Shown here: in pieces, positions 21,413 to 35,291 of the stretch | Numbering within the stretch: the first letter of the stretch is position 1 | Layout: each line of letters begins with the position of its first letter | Assembly: GCA_009617715.1 (NCBI GenBank) | Contig: VTFK01000228.1 | Span: 1 to 64,000 of the forward strand | Direction of reading: 5' to 3' | DNA length: 64,000 bases | Source of the DNA: Plectrocnemia conspersa | Taxonomy: Eukaryota; Arthropoda; Insecta; Trichoptera; Polycentropodidae | Translations under genes and position numbers: made by a program | Notes under the pieces: model-generated | Databases searched by the model: none | What the model was told of the DNA's origin: nothing | The model's input: only the letters and a program-made list of their open reading frames with translations

Positions 21413-24400
21413 TGTATATACCATCTTACTACTATTATAATGTACTTAACAGTTTAACATAATATTTAATGCTTAATGTTTGCTGCTTTACCACACGTGT
21501 TATACCTTACTTCTCCATATTTGTTTAACCGAATTTTTTTATTACCAAATTTCTGTCTGTCAAATGTACTTTAATATAGACAACTTAATAAAACATTTAA
21601 GCTATTTTTAATATTATTTTAAATAAAATAAAAAAAAAATAGCGAAAATTTTAATTATTTTTTTCAAGTATATAAATCGATAAATAAGCTTTAACACATA
21701 TTCAAGAACACACAATATTCAGATCGTATACTTAAAATTCAATTTGATAATATATAGAAGATTTTCTTTATATCCTTTTTTGCAAAAAATTCTTTCCGCC
21801 TTCCGGCGTAAACCGAATTTTATACAAAGCGTTCCCCTCGAAGAACACAAGCTTTGGAAAAACTTTAAGCGCAAAATATAAAATGTAAAACTTTCTTCAG
21901 AGCCCGTCGACATATTTCGCGCACAACCATTACACATGAATTTGACACGCGATGAACATACATAATATGAAAAGTGGATGTACAGAGTAAAAACGCGATG
22001 CGGTTGCGGATAATTGATTTTAGATTGCCATCGCACTGATTGAATTATTGATTAAAAGCTCTTTTTCCATATATGCGTGAACAAAGGCGCGAGCTTTTTG
22101 ACGCGAATCAAAAGAGCCACGGAAAATGGAAAATTTTGTACAAAAACCCATAATGAAATTATCGGATTTGAACGAAACGATAGTTCTTTGCTACGCGTAA
22201 TAGAAAACATACTGGAAGTTGAATCGGATTTAAGGATCGATTATAAAATGTTAAATAATTGCTTTTTCTCTTTTAAAGTATGTTAATTCGCGTGTGTTGT
22301 TTTTATATGATATTAATAAATATATTATAATATTACATTTACGAATACATAAAAGATGAAAAAAAATGTATTGGGCACCCTGATTTGTGCTTCAAAATTA
22401 TATAATAATTATTACCAAAATTTAGTGATAAAAATATTGTACATCATTAAAAAAATAAATTAGTTAAAAATTAAAACACATGCATTTTTTTAAGAATATT
22501 TATAATTAATATGCTAATATTATAATGATACATATTTACCTATGTCAATGTTTAGTTAATACAATTTGATCGCATTTTTCGCAAGTTTATAGTGCGGTCT
22601 AAGCTTTCGCATAGTCGTTTTACTTGAACATCGTACTTTAGCAAACCAGTTAAAACAATCATTCAAAAAGTTTGCTGTGAAAGCTTTTCTTTCCTACATT
22701 TGGCCATTTTTTTTGAGGGTCTCGAAAAATCCGATCCAATCAAAACTTTTCAATAGTCTTGATTGATCTCCCTTCTTCGAGCTTTTAGCTTAATATTCAG
22801 CTGAATTAATAGTAAACAAGGCAGAAGCTTTGAACTTGATTTAATCCCTTAATTTATACCAAATTAAATCGTTATTCCTATTTTATTTTACTAATGCCTA
22901 ATGCTACATTCATTATACAGGTTATCGAATCGTCATTAATTATTTAAAAGTATATATCGACCGAATGTCGCTTATGCCAAATGAAGTATATTAATAATTC
23001 ATTACTTTAGTGTATAAACATATAGGTTCATTTATTGATTCTAGTACGATGTTATACAGACAGTGCTCGCCATGGAAAATAATCATTACATTGCTTCGCA
23101 AAATGATATATGTATATGTAAGAATAAAACGAAATTCAATTTATCAAATCTAAATAACGTACAAGTATTAAAATATACATCTGAAAGCTTTTACGTCTTG
23201 CTGTCACAAGTTATCAGTCGGATTTAGAAAGCTTTGCGATAAGGATTCAGCAAGAAAATACTACTAAATCTTTTAGAAGTTGTTTATATTTTTTGTCAAA
23301 GTCACTCGTATATTTTTTTTAATATGTACGACGGTTTTATTTGACGCGAAACGCTTAACAATCTAGTCAAAAATATAAAATTAAATCAAGTTTTAGAACC
23401 TTTTTTATTTTGCTAACCTAGTCGGATCCTCTTGACGTTTTCCCCTCGTACAAAAGTTGTGAAAACCACCCCACTTTCACTTACACTTTCTTCAATAATA
23501 ACCACCCAACTTGGACCGTTTTAAATCATGTTACATCTTTCTGAAAAAAGTCTATGCAAAAAAACTCCTGCTTGACTTATCGCTCAGAGCTGATCGGCCT
23601 CTCTCTTTTACTTTTGTTAAAAACTCACAATATAGGGGTCGCATTGAAATAAAGGCAAACAAAGAACCACAGATACCTAAATGGTGACAAAGCAATAATG
23701 ATTTGTGAAAAAAAATCAACAAAATTAATACTATATTTAAACAAAATTAATCATGTATTTTTTTAGTGTCAACAATTTGAAATTGGACCTTTAAAACCAT
23801 TCTATTAAATTAGAAATTAGGCTAAATATATTTTATCATTGATTTTTTAAAAGTAATTTTAAAAGGAGTAGGGTACGATAATTTATCTTAATATTGAACT
23901 TTATAAATATAAAATACTTAGTGTATTTCTACACATATGTGGGTATATATTTAAATACATTTTGCTTAATGCATTTTATAAATGTGAAATTGTAAGTAAT
24001 GTGAATAATACATTTAGTAATGTGAATAAAAGATTAATTAATACATTTGATGAATAAATTTATTGTAAAATATTATGAACTTTGTTGTTATAAGATTAAC
24101 ATAGTTAACATATCTCTGGTTGTTCTAAGAGCAGTTTTTTGCTGCAAATTCTAATAAAAAGATATAACAAAATGTATTTTATTATACAGTGCATTTTTTA
24201 AATTACTTATTGTTTTTAGATCAATAAATAGGTTTGCATCAGATATTATTTTGCTCTCTCGAGATTAAATTTGTTTGTATTTTAATTTATAATTTTATAT
24301 CCAATAAAAAATCTTTCAACCGTTCGATTTACTTTTTTTGTGAGATTTACCTCTTTTATATTATCACATTTTAAAAATATTTGTTATTTGTAGTAAAATA

Positions 24401-24640
24401 TTTTTAAATTTTATTTAAATTATTAAAAAAAGTCTTTGTGTATTAATAACTTAAGTAGAGATTTTTTCTTAGATGTACCGCTTTATTATCTATAATAATT
24501 TCGTTTATCATTTTTTGTGTTTGATTGTGTGTTTTACGAAATTGCTCTAATTTTTTAAATGTTATTTATAATAACCATTATCTTTATAACTAAAAACCAA
24601 TAAAAATAAAATAATTAGAAGAAAAAACACTTTGTAAATG
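21413..24640. other. AT-rich, no gene seen; GC-richer patch 21790-22200
   Basis: A GC-richer patch holds short open frames on opposite strands (21719-22036 minus, 22077-22286 plus) without recognisable content. The rest is AT desert. A short direct repeat AGTAATGTGAATAA occurs twice near 23993-24030. Confidence 0.45.
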
Positions 24641-24644
24641 CCAA

Positions 24645-26060
24645 AATTCCAGAAATTACTTATATATTCAAGGAAATATTATGCAGCTGTGGACTTTCTC
24701 AATAGCTGTTTTTCTTGGCTGTGGACTATTATGCTGGCTGTGGACTTTCTCAATTTTAATATGAATAATGTTGTATTATAAGTCTGCCTAAATATATTTA
24801 TTTTACTAATATTAGTATTTTTTGCATTAGGTATAAATAAAATAAATTTTTGTACTGGCTTAAAGCTTTATTATGGGTGTATAAACCTGTATTCAATATT
24901 TATTCTATATTTTTTTTATTTTTCGTAATATATAGTAAAATATTTGATTATATATTTAAAACAATTATATTTTATAATTACACATTTTATAACTGTTAGT
25001 AATTAACTATAATGCTTCATAAAAATATCAGTATTTGCTATTTATTATCGGGCTTCTAAATTATATACACTTTTATATCTTACATATACTAGATCTTATT
25101 ACTTGAAATTAAACTTTACAAATATTTGATATTTGCTTTATTCGATTAAAGAAAAGTAAACGATAAAATATTCAAATACATTTTTGAAGTTATGAAGAAT
25201 TACAAAAAATATAGTTGAAATAGTTAGTACAAAAATCAAGACTACTTATTTATATATAATATATTACAATTAATCGAACGTCATCCACTCTATGAATTGT
25301 AGATAAACTATTTATAGGTAGATTTGTTAATATGTATATATGTAAAATTTAAGAATTTTTTTTTAAAAATAATTAAATATTCAAATTTATTATATAAAAT
25401 ATATATTTTAAAAAGTGAATACTGATATTTACACAAATATGTTATAAAAACAATAAAAGTGTCAAGACTATGTATATTATATTTAAAAAAAAATAAGATG
25501 TTATAAAATTTAGTTTTTATAATATATGTTGCCAAAAATACAACTTGGTATGATTAAAAAAATATTACAATAACAAATTACTAGACAGACTTAAAACTAA
25601 ATTTTATTTGTATTTATTTAAAAAAAATCGATATTATCTATTAAGAGAGTCCACAACCACACAACATCAAGTTAGAAATATGAGTCATTTCTGGAATTTC
25701 AGCAATTACAAAGCGCTTTTTCGTTATTTGTATTTATAGCCATAACTTATAAATACTAAAAAAATAATATGATAAAATTCAAAATACAAAAAGGTCACAA
25801 TTTGCCTGTAGATAATGCCGCGTAAAAATCAGGGTTTTTATAAAAATATTAATTAATTAGAAAAACTAAAAAAAAAATTGTATTGACTTCAAAGAGATGT
25901 AAAAATCGATATTAACAATTGATAAAATTGTTAATATCGATTTTTACTTTTAATTTCGATATTAATAATTGATAAAATAACACAGCTCTACAAAATTAAC
26001 TCAGAAATATGAGTAATTTCTGGATTTCAGCAATTTAAAAGGGTTTTTTCCTATTTTATT
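24645..26060. repeat. cluster of three related repeat copies in both orientations
   Basis: The word AAATATGAGT(A/C)ATTTCTGGA...TTTCAGCAATT appears at about 25676-25715 and 26004-26036 on the plus strand, and as its complement (AATTCCAGAAATTACTTATAT) at about 24645-24665. GTGGACTTTCTCAAT occurs twice at 24690-24758, and its complement GAGAGTCCACA at 25645. All copies lie within 1.4 kb, so this is an inverted and direct cluster of one AT-rich element, perhaps a MITE or part of a larger transposon. Ends are not definable from this window. Confidence 0.55.
25899..25947. repeat. perfect 22-bp inverted repeat
   Basis: GTAAAAATCGATATTAACAATT (25899-25920; first 20 bases GTAAAAATCGATATTAACAA) is followed, after the loop GATAA, by its exact complement (25926-25947). 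A third partial copy, TTCGATATTAATAATTGATAAAAT, follows. It sits between two members of the repeat cluster and could be its foldback centre. Confidence 0.9.
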
Positions 26061-27079
26061 TTGTTTGTTGGCTATTAGTGTTTTTTTCCTTGGCTGTTAT
26101 AATTATAGAAAAAGATGTTTTTAAAGTTTGTTTTAATAATAATCTTAAAACATTTTATTAAAATACTAATGAATACTTAAAGAATAGATTCAAAAATATT
26201 TTATTAAAAATAATTTGAAACGGGGAAATAATTTGAATTGGAATTTCTATTAAAATTCTAGTAAATATATGCTGAAATATTTAATTAATTGCATTGCTAT
26301 CCTCTTGTTTGTTTCTTCCTTTCAGAGATTTTTTATTATTGTTAGATATATCTCTTCTAGTTTCAGAGGAAGAACATACTTCTGGTTTTCATGAATAAAT
26401 AACAAATGCATTTAACTTAAATCGATTCTTACATAGAACTTTTTATTTACTTGACCAAAGTCAAATGATCAATAGAAAAATATTGTATACGTTACTGGTT
26501 TATATTTAATTTTCAAATAACTAATATTGATATTAAATATATACCTAAAATGGCCATTATGCGCGATTTAATTTACTAAATTCTTTCCTGTAGTTTTGCG
26601 TGTCAATGTCAGTCAAGCTTTGTGCTTACAATCACAAAACATCCACAACTAAAGAACAACATTATATAGAGAAAATTGTTGATATAATGAACTGAAATCA
26701 ACAACTTAACTTAACAAGACATAGGAAATGATATTTTAAATAAATGAGGTATAATTTCAATTCAATCACTTTTACTCCCTTTTACGAAATGCTTGGTAAA
26801 TACCCCAAAGATAAGCAAAATTGATATTTGGTGATTAATCAATGTGTTAACTTATCTGTCAATTCAAGGACTGTGTTTTTATTAATACTTAATATTTTTA
26901 CAGTTTAAAAATATAGACACCCTAAACAAGTAATATTTATATGAAAATTGCACATCTCATTCATCAAAAGTGATATTTTGTAAGAATTAATATCGTTATG
27001 ATATACATGGCTCACTTGGCACTACAGTGAGATTTCAAAAATTTTCAATATACTCCTAAAATAAAAATGTACAAGGACT
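26061..27079. other. AT-rich, no gene seen
   Basis: No open frame, splice pair or repeat recognised. Confidence 0.45.
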
Positions 27080-27700
27080 TTATTTAACACAACTCTGCCA
27101 ATACCACCCAAAAGGTATCTCCGCAGCCATCTTTCATTTGCGAGAAAAAATCGCTCGCGCGTCTCTCACTTAAAAACAAAAGTGATATTAACACCACCCA
27201 CGGTAAGTGAAAGAGCGACAAATAGCACTCTTTCGACGGCCACCCCCCAATACCCACCCTCGTCCCTTTGAACAAGCACAGAAGTAATGACGCCCCATGG
27301 TTGTCACTCCCCCTCCCTCTGCCGGCCCCGCAAAGACGACAATGGGGGTAGCTCACTTCAAAAGCTTGGGGTGCTTTGCCATGCATGATGTCTGGCGTGT
27401 ACCCCCCGACTGTGAAAACGCGCCGTGTGTTGTCTGTCTTTGCATCCACGGCTGTTGGAAGCGATGGCCAACATTGCCAGCGTCACCGCACCGGATATGC
27501 ATCCGGGTTTTCATCCATTTCCTACTTGAAAATGCAGACGCGGAAACCAGCCGGAATTGGCGCCCCCGACGCGCACCTACTCAGACCTATTCATTTTTAC
27601 GACACGTTCTGACAATGCGGGTACATGGGTAGAACTTTTAACCAGGAATCGGGATGTCTCTCTTATGATACGGCCTGTGCCTATCTACCCGTGGGATGAT
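27080..27700. other. 600-bp GC-rich island
   Basis: The longest GC-rich segment of the window (near 50 percent GC against about 25 percent outside). Open frames of 111-121 codons occur on both strands over the same bases, which is what GC-rich non-coding sequence does; neither peptide is recognisable. ACG|GTAAGT at about 27200 is a consensus donor, so part could be an exon, but no acceptor or frame supports this. A regulatory or conserved non-coding element is more likely than a gene. Confidence 0.35.
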
Positions 27701-27776
27701 AGCTGCTTTGGGATGATAGCTGCTTCGGGTTTGTTTTAAAGAACACTACTGCTATTTGTTTTAAAGAACACTACTG
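27693..27776. repeat. two adjacent microduplications
   Basis: GGGATGATAGCTGCTT(T/C) is present twice in tandem (27693-27709, 27710-27726). Directly after, TTTGTTTTAAAGAACACTAC is present at 27730 and 27755. Both duplications lie at the edge of the GC-rich island and look recent. Confidence 0.9.
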
Positions 27777-29639
27777 ATACTAAAGTACAAAAATAATAAA
27801 AAATACCACTGATGTATCCTTTAACCTATTAAAAACATTTTTCAACATGTAGATAAATACATTCATAACTATAAAAATATATTTATAAACACAATTTAAG
27901 CTGTACGTTGATGTTATTGCTCTTATAATATTATTATAAAAAGACATCGGTGTATTTATATTTAAAAATATATATATATATATAGCTGTAAAAGCATAAG
28001 CTTATTTTTATTTAAAATAACTTATTTATTGCTTTGTAGGTTTTCAGAATTTTTATTTAAAAGTATTTTTTTTTAATTAAGTAAAAATGATTTTTTTAGG
28101 CAATATGAATTTAAATATTTTTTTATAAAACGTTTATTTCAATATAATAATTTATTTTATAAACTTGCTATTATATACGTGTTACTGTTTTATAACTAGG
28201 TTAATGTTTACAATTGTGTTATTAGCCACAATATAAAAAAAATTAAAGTACAAAAAATATATTGTGTAAAGTTTGAAGATAAAAATGGACTAAATCTATT
28301 ATCTGTATCGCCTGTCTTTTTTTACAAATTAAATATTAATAATAATGTTTTTTATAATGAAAAACTTACCGTGCTGTTATATATTTTGATTATTTTCAGA
28401 AGTTTAATTAAATATTTTTACTATATTCATAACATATAGAAATATATTGTTAATATTAACAGAATATTTTGTAAAACTATTGACTAAAAAAACATAATTT
28501 TCTAAAAACTAGAAACTAAAAAATTAAATACTTTGAAAGCTTATTACACATAACACTTTTTTTTTTAATACAGTAATAAATCATGCATTTCTATCCAATC
28601 AAAATAAATTTTTTTTGTAATATACTTTTTTTTAAATATTTTGTTTATTTTTTTCGCTTATAGCTAAGTTTATTTTTAACAAAAAAATAAAAACACATTT
28701 AAAATATAACAAAAATATAAACAGGCAAAAGTATACAATATTATAAATTTGGTTTCAATGTACAAAATTGTTTCTATATTACAATAATAAAACCTGCGTT
28801 TTTTTATTTTGCAGATGTCCTTCAAGTTATATTATACAATATAATTTTACACCTTAATTAATTATTATTAATAATTATTAGTAATATATTATTTATTTGA
28901 TCAATCAGACTTATATATGTAATTTTTATTTATCTATAGAAATAATATATAATTCAGTATAAAACCATTTAACATGTCCAAAAATCGAATCAATGCTATA
29001 TGTTACTTATGGTTCAACCATATTTTTCGAACATCCAACCATTTAAATTTTCAATCATACCTATATAACTAGTAAATCTATTTTTAGGCAATTTTAATTT
29101 CGTCCTAATGACTGCAGCTAATTTGCTATGTTATTTGTATTACAAAAGGATTCTGTCTTAAACATAATGATACTATTACCGTATAATCACAAGATTAATT
29201 TGCTTTGTATTTTATTAATAGCATTAAGTAAGCCCTAATTATTACTTATGGTCTATTGTAAGCATGAGTATATAAATATTACTTTAATTAATTGTTATAT
29301 GCAAAAAAAAACAATAAAAAGTCATTAAAATTTATTATATAAACTATTAAAATATAAAAACTTCTAATGCTTTTTATTCAAAATTCATTTATACTTAAGA
29401 GATTAAAATTATATTAAAGAAATCCATACAGAAATAAATTAAACGCAAATTTAAATATATACATCAAATACGTCTTACTTAAGATGCATAAACTTAAATC
29501 AGTTATATTTTAAATATTCTTATATACATTTATAATAATTTCTATGAGCTATAAATAGCTCATTATGAGAGTTTTTTATACATAATACGTACGACTTGGC
29601 TTGTTTTGAATTATTTATCAATCAATATATTTATTTAAA
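27777..29639. other. AT desert, no gene seen
   Basis: Very AT-rich; includes a short (TA)n run near 27969-27983. Nothing coding. Confidence 0.5.
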
Positions 29640-29800
29640 ATTTAGGAAAATCTAATCAATTGTAATAGATTGGAATTATAATATCATATAATACTCAGTA
29701 ACTCTGAATTCTCAAATACGATAAAATTAATAAAACAAAAAGGTTTATTTTGGATTCAAACCCAGAATTTTAACTTAAAAAACGCTATAAAAAAACATCT
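29640..29800 (-). mobile_element. tRNA-derived SINE copy, antisense
   Basis: On the minus strand GGGTTTGAATCCA (29751-29763) is a good RNA polymerase III B box. The body beyond it (ATTTTATCGTATTTGAGAATTC... in minus sense) matches the copies at 63300-63480 and 63770-63890: a T-rich stretch, then (T/A)GAG(A/C)xxTCAGA(A/G)TTA, then an AT-rich ATTATAAT block. The A box region is degraded. Family name unknown. Confidence 0.5.
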
Positions 29801-30739
29801 CGTAACGTATTCTAAAGTTTTTTATACTAAGATAATAAAATATAAAAAATAATGTAAGCAATATTTTTGATATACATAAATTTATTCAACAGCACTCCGT
29901 GCGTATATATTTTAAATATGTTTTAGTTGTACCGACATTATATTTCATGTTACACTTGATAAAAAATATCAAGCAATAAATCGTAAAAGACGTTACTTAT
30001 CGCATATATTTAATAAGAGAGACGAATAGTATAATGGTTGTAATATTCTACAACACCTTAATATTTATATATGCTTATAAAATATAAAAGGTTTAAATCA
30101 AATCACACATGAGTACTGACTTTTTTAAACACTGAAAATATAATCAAAAATAAAGATTTCCCTAGAGATGGATGAAACAAATAAAGAATGCCATATAACT
30201 ACGATGGTTTGAAGTGTCGATTTATATAGAAAATATTATTTTGATTTAAATAGTTTAATATAGATAATTGTATCTTACGTTTCTTATTAAGGCAAGGATC
30301 AGTAAGAGTAACATTTTTGAATAACTTAACTTAATAATTATCCGGATGATGTTTGAAGATGACGGTGATACGCAAATCTGCCGCAGGCAGGATTCGATAC
30401 TAGTAATTACTGTTATTTTATTTTGAAACCAGAAAAAAATACATTGCTTTAATATTTTTTTAGTGCTGATATAGTATGTTGTCTTTTAAAACAAATAAGT
30501 TTTATATAACTGATATTCACACGGGGAGTGCTCAATCACAGAAATTAACAGATAAACTCACCTCAAGTGATGCTCTGAATGTGTTGTTATAATTGTACTT
30601 ATTTTGAATATTACCAGTTAAATAAATCTTCCTCAAGATTTACATTAACAATATATTATCTAAAAGTTAACTTTTGCATTTGGATCGACTTGCGGTCATC
30701 TTTAAATTAAATTTATACTTAATTAACTCGCACTTCTTT
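29801..30739. other. AT-rich, with a possible SINE fragment at 30330-30410
   Basis: On the minus strand TATCGAATCCTGCC, followed by a GCGGCAGATTTG tail (about 30379-30405), resembles the B box and early body of insect tRNA-SINEs. No A box was found. The rest is AT desert. Confidence 0.3.
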
Positions 30740-31460
30740 CTGTCGCCACAGGCTGTATCCGCATAATTACTTTCAGAGCGCTACGTAAACAAGATTACGT
30801 AAAATTTCAGCCTCCTTCATAACTTCCTACAACAGATGGATAATTGTGTCTCCCTCTGTCCGCCGATCTAACTCAATTTGCGATTGAGCCTAACTTATTA
30901 TGCAAATATTTTCTTTTCGAGGTGCCCTCGAGGCAACCCGGAAAACGGATCGGGTCCGATTTTTCTCTATCACTCTCCCTTTACTTTATCTATTTAGAGG
31001 AATAAGAAGAAACTTTGCTGAATTACATATCAGGAGTTGCTCTTGTGCGTGATTTATCTGAATAGTTTCTAAGGCGAGAAGAAAAAAAAAGTTTCGTTAG
31101 CGTCTGTGTGCGTGTGTATTTCATTCGATATGAAATACAAGGGCTTTTAAAAGACCAGCTTTTGATACACCACGTACTCTGAAAAGTTTGATCGACAACA
31201 ATGATGGATTCGGATCAGTTCGAGTTTAGGTAGGGTTGTTCGAGAAATGTCTATTTTCAATTTTTACAATTGCGTTTGGCGAAAGAGGAAAAGTTTTGCG
31301 GATCTGTGTTTGTTTATTTTCGTGTATTGAAGCGGTGCATATGTTGCTTTCGGGATGAACGGAAGGGCGCGTTCCTTGACCCTCTCGATTCAAGGGGCGG
31401 CGAGGGATTATGGGGTCGTACCCCAAGAAAAGTCTTATTTATGTAGGGCTTTCGGTGCCC
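30740..31460. other. two GC-richer non-coding blocks
   Basis: Blocks at 30740-31010 and 31180-31460. The first holds an octamer-like TTATGCAAAT (about 30897-30907) and a small CCTCGAGG palindrome. The second is open on the minus strand in two frames (31226-31520), without recognisable peptide. Conserved intronic regulatory sequence is the likeliest reading. Confidence 0.3.
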
Positions 31461-33759
31461 TTGTAAATTAGAAAATCTATAAATCATGTACGGTTTTAAA
31501 CTGCATTTAATTAAATGCATGTATTTAATAATTTATCGTTTTATTTTATATATTATAATAGCTTTAAAAGACCCATATTTTAAAAAGTCTATGGCCTTAA
31601 ACCATTAGTAAACAAATAAACGTGATAAAAAGGGGAACGAATGATTAATACTTGTGCTTTAAATAAACCAAGCACATTTTGGAACTCTATTATGGCCCTT
31701 TGATCTATATTCTTTATAAGCTCACAAATTTAGATATAATACTAGATAATAAATAACTTAATTTGATAGTAAAAAATGATGTAAAACTACACCTAAAGTA
31801 AAGAAAGAAGCATTTATAAATTGTTATTATATATATTTACATTGATCATAATACAAAAGTATATAAAATAATGAGCTTATTTATTTAATAAAAAAAGCAG
31901 ATTAATAATAATTAGAAGTAAAACGTAATTTTATGATAAAAGATATTAGCAATAATAGTATATTGCATCGGCATGTGTTTATTATTAAAATATTTCGGGA
32001 GAATGCATATCTTGCTTAATATGTAATAAGTTATAAGTTTTAGTTCATTGTGAGCAAACTAGATATGTAAAGGTAAAGTAATATTTTCACTAGCATACAT
32101 ATATAATTTACTTATCAACTTCAGATATGAAAATATGCACAAGTGACATACTAACATCACAAAATAAAAAATGATTTTCGTTGCACTATTAAAGAAAAAA
32201 AATATTTAGGCAATTACATATCTTAGTCATATATTAAAGAGTTATTTTAACACAATATTGTGTACAAATCATGATACTATTACTATAAGTTTTACTGACG
32301 TTTTAGAGAATGTATATTTAAATTAATGTTCATCAGTAGATTTATATATTTTTACTGTACTATATTTGCGTTAACACAGTCAGTTCCTTTACACTATTGA
32401 ATTTTTTACCCTTATCACTTTCACATGTGATAAAATCAAAATTTTTTCTAATAAATTGTTACAAAAACTAAATTATAAATACATAAGTAATACCGATTGA
32501 TAGATATAAAAAAAATGAATGCCTTTATTATCTATAAATTTGTTTAAAATATAAACAGTAGCAATGATAATTATATAAAACATATATCCGTATCATGTGC
32601 TTTAGATCTAATATTTGGCGCGTAAACCCAAATTTGACATCTCTTTCTCAATTATGAATAATGATGAAATGGATAGCTCTCGAACTGACTGTTAACGCAA
32701 CATAGTACATTAAAATTTTAATTTAATTAATTGTTGCTAGTGAAATTATATGCTACTCTAAAAGGTCTATGAATCTTAATTTGCTAGCTGAGAAACGTCT
32801 GTTTAAACTCAAACCAAACCTAATAAAAGTTTAAAATAGTATAATATATGATTGCTGATATTGCTGTTTCACGTCAGCTACGAGAAGCTGGTCCGATTCG
32901 CATTATATAATTTTAATATTTTATAACTTTTTTTGGTTGATTCTTTTTATGTATTATTTTAATTATATATTTTTTGTGTATTGAAATAATACAATGTATA
33001 ATTTAAACCATCGTGACGCATTGGGGTAATCTGTTAGGTCATAGTGGTCTTAATTTAATTTAAATGAATAATCAGTTTTGAAACTTCCATTGGGTTTGGT
33101 ATATTCGTTTAGATTAAATTTAGGTACGAACATAAAACGGACACTTAGCAACAAACAAATAGCATTTATCGATTGCTTTATAAGCAGAAGCACTTACATA
33201 TATATTTTATTTTCCTTTGTTTCTTTTTTATTGGAACAAAGTATAAATATTTTGACTCTAAATTTTAACTATTAATATTTTTTTTAATATTTTCATAAAA
33301 AATATCTCTATTTTAAGCATAAAAATGGTTAAGCACTATAATGTATAATAATTCACTTAATTTCTTTATCATGGTAAAATCTTTTAAAATAAAATATTGT
33401 TAAATCATATAATTTAATATTAAACTTTCACAAGGTAATAACACTATTTTTTTTTACAAAATCTTGATAGCAATTCTAATTTTTGCTATTAAAAAGATCG
33501 TCATTTTAATTTTTTTTCTGTTTTTTATTTCAATATTATTGTATAAAACTGTAAGGATTTTTTTAATTATATAAAAAATATGTTAATATGTATATATTTT
33601 AATATTTCATTTACATTGTTCTAATGCATTTAAAATTCTTGTTTTAATAAAAAAAAATATTTGATAAAATTAAATAAATCAAAGTTCTTTTTTCTTTATT
33701 GCTGTTTTTGTGAACTTTTGTGAACTTCTTAGCGTAACATCTGTGTATATGTATAGTTG
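31461..33759. other. AT desert, no gene seen
   Basis: No gene recognised. A short stretch at 33010-33045 (CGTGACGCATT...GTTAGGTCA) echoes CGTGACGCATTAGGTCA at 1096-1112, a possible ancient shared repeat. Confidence 0.45.
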
Positions 33760-34200
33760 CTATGTGTACATACGTGACGTCTTATTTTTTGAAAAATAGT
33801 TTACGGTCGACTACAAAAGCGCGATTAGGCGTCACGACACATTCATAATAAGCGAAATGTCATTTGTTCACGTCAGATTTTCCATCCGGGCGCTCAAAGT
33901 TCGGCTCGCGTTTTTTCCCCGTTTCTCTCCTTCGCCCCCTCCGTTTACGCCATTTTCGCCCCACTTTGACGGGCGCGAACTTTTAACAGATCTCATAACG
34001 CATGCACATAAAACACGGCGACGTGATAAATATATATTTTCCTTCGGCGTTAAAAAAAATGGAACAGCGAAGAAAGCTCGCCCGTCGTGAGCTTTTCCTA
34101 CGGAGCTTTTTTATAGGCCAACTTTCGACGCTTAACGAGCGCGCCGAATAAACAGAGTGGCGGAATTCGCTAATGAATTGGCGCGTTTATCATTTATATT
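33760..34200. other. GC-rich non-coding block
   Basis: CpG-rich, with homeodomain-style TAAT words near the right edge (CGCTAATGAATTGGCGCG about 34169-34186). A 77-codon open frame at 33857-34090 is Pro/Phe/Arg-rich and unrecognised. It resembles the conserved non-coding elements seen around insect developmental genes, by style only. Confidence 0.3.
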
Positions 34201-35291
34201 TTTTCCTGTGTGCGAAGGTCCTAATTTGAAATTATATCTTGTTTCAGTGTTGATAGTAGAGACAATTTGGATGTTGTAATACATACAGATTGATGTTATA
34301 TTTTATAATAAGATTCAGGTAAATGTGCGCAGTACATGTAATTATTACCATGAATGGGAGCAACTATGAGTCAGTCTGCAAGATGTCATGACGGAGTGCA
34401 TAAGTTAAAACGAATTTGACTTATATATTTCATACTTATTTATAAGTGTCCATTTGCTGTTTAAACCTAAACGTAACCTAAGCGAATTAACCAATAACTT
34501 ATGAAGGTTCTAAAACTAGCAATAGTTATAGACTAAGCTTACACTCTTAAATTGCTGTATTTGCAAACATGCACAGAGAAGTCCTGTTTCTGCAGCTTCA
34601 CCCTAATTCAAAACACTTTCCCCAAGGGTGCAATGGTGTCCCGTAACGAATTCCACTTCAATATGTGATCGTGCAATCAGTTTCACGGAATTAGCTACAC
34701 ATCAGCTATCTGCGATCGGGACATCCCTATTTCACCGACCGTTGCCGTAACATCATGATAAAATGAAATTGCCGGCCCGACCGCCACCACCCCCTAAGCC
34801 GAGGGGGTCGAAACGCCCAAACTTTAATTAAACCTCGTCCGCAGCTCTGATTTTCGGTCTTTTTCGAAAACAAAAAAATCTGAGGTCAAAGGTGTTTAAG
34901 CTGGTGATGTCGGCCAACGAAAGGGTTGAAAGTTTTAAGGGTTTAAATATGCCCCAGCCCTCGTCATCGATCACTTTATGTTGACCGGGCATTAATCTTT
35001 GTTGATGTGTTTGTGTATGTGGGAGTTCTTGCGTGTAAAGTTTTGTGGAAACTGACAAATAGCAATATCATAATTTATAAATATTGCACGCGAATACTAA
35101 ATATAATGATCTTTGCTACTTCATCAACAGGAAGGTTTAATCATGAGCAGGCATGTATTGTGACAATATAATACGAATTTATACTTTTTTTGAATAGTAA
35201 ACCATTCTTCTTTAACTCTTACAAATGTAGCTTTAATTCAGATAAATAATTTAGGTACAAAAATATAGAAAAAAACGCACAAAGGAATGAT
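34201..35291. other. mixed; GC-rich block 34600-35040
   Basis: A weak CAG|GTAAAT junction lies at 34318/34319, a poor third candidate for a recursive splice site because its upstream tract is purine-rich. The block 34600-35040 contains CpGs and a 76-codon minus open frame without recognised content. Confidence 0.3.

Noticed and set aside
27084..27632. Open frames of 121 (minus) and 111 (plus) codons in the GC-rich island
   Set aside because: They overlap on opposite strands, have no recognisable domain, and are expected from few stop codons in GC-rich sequence.
34311..34330. CAG|GTAAAT junction at 34318/34319 as a third recursive splice site
   Set aside because: The upstream tract is purine-containing and no GC-richer RS exon with a good donor follows.
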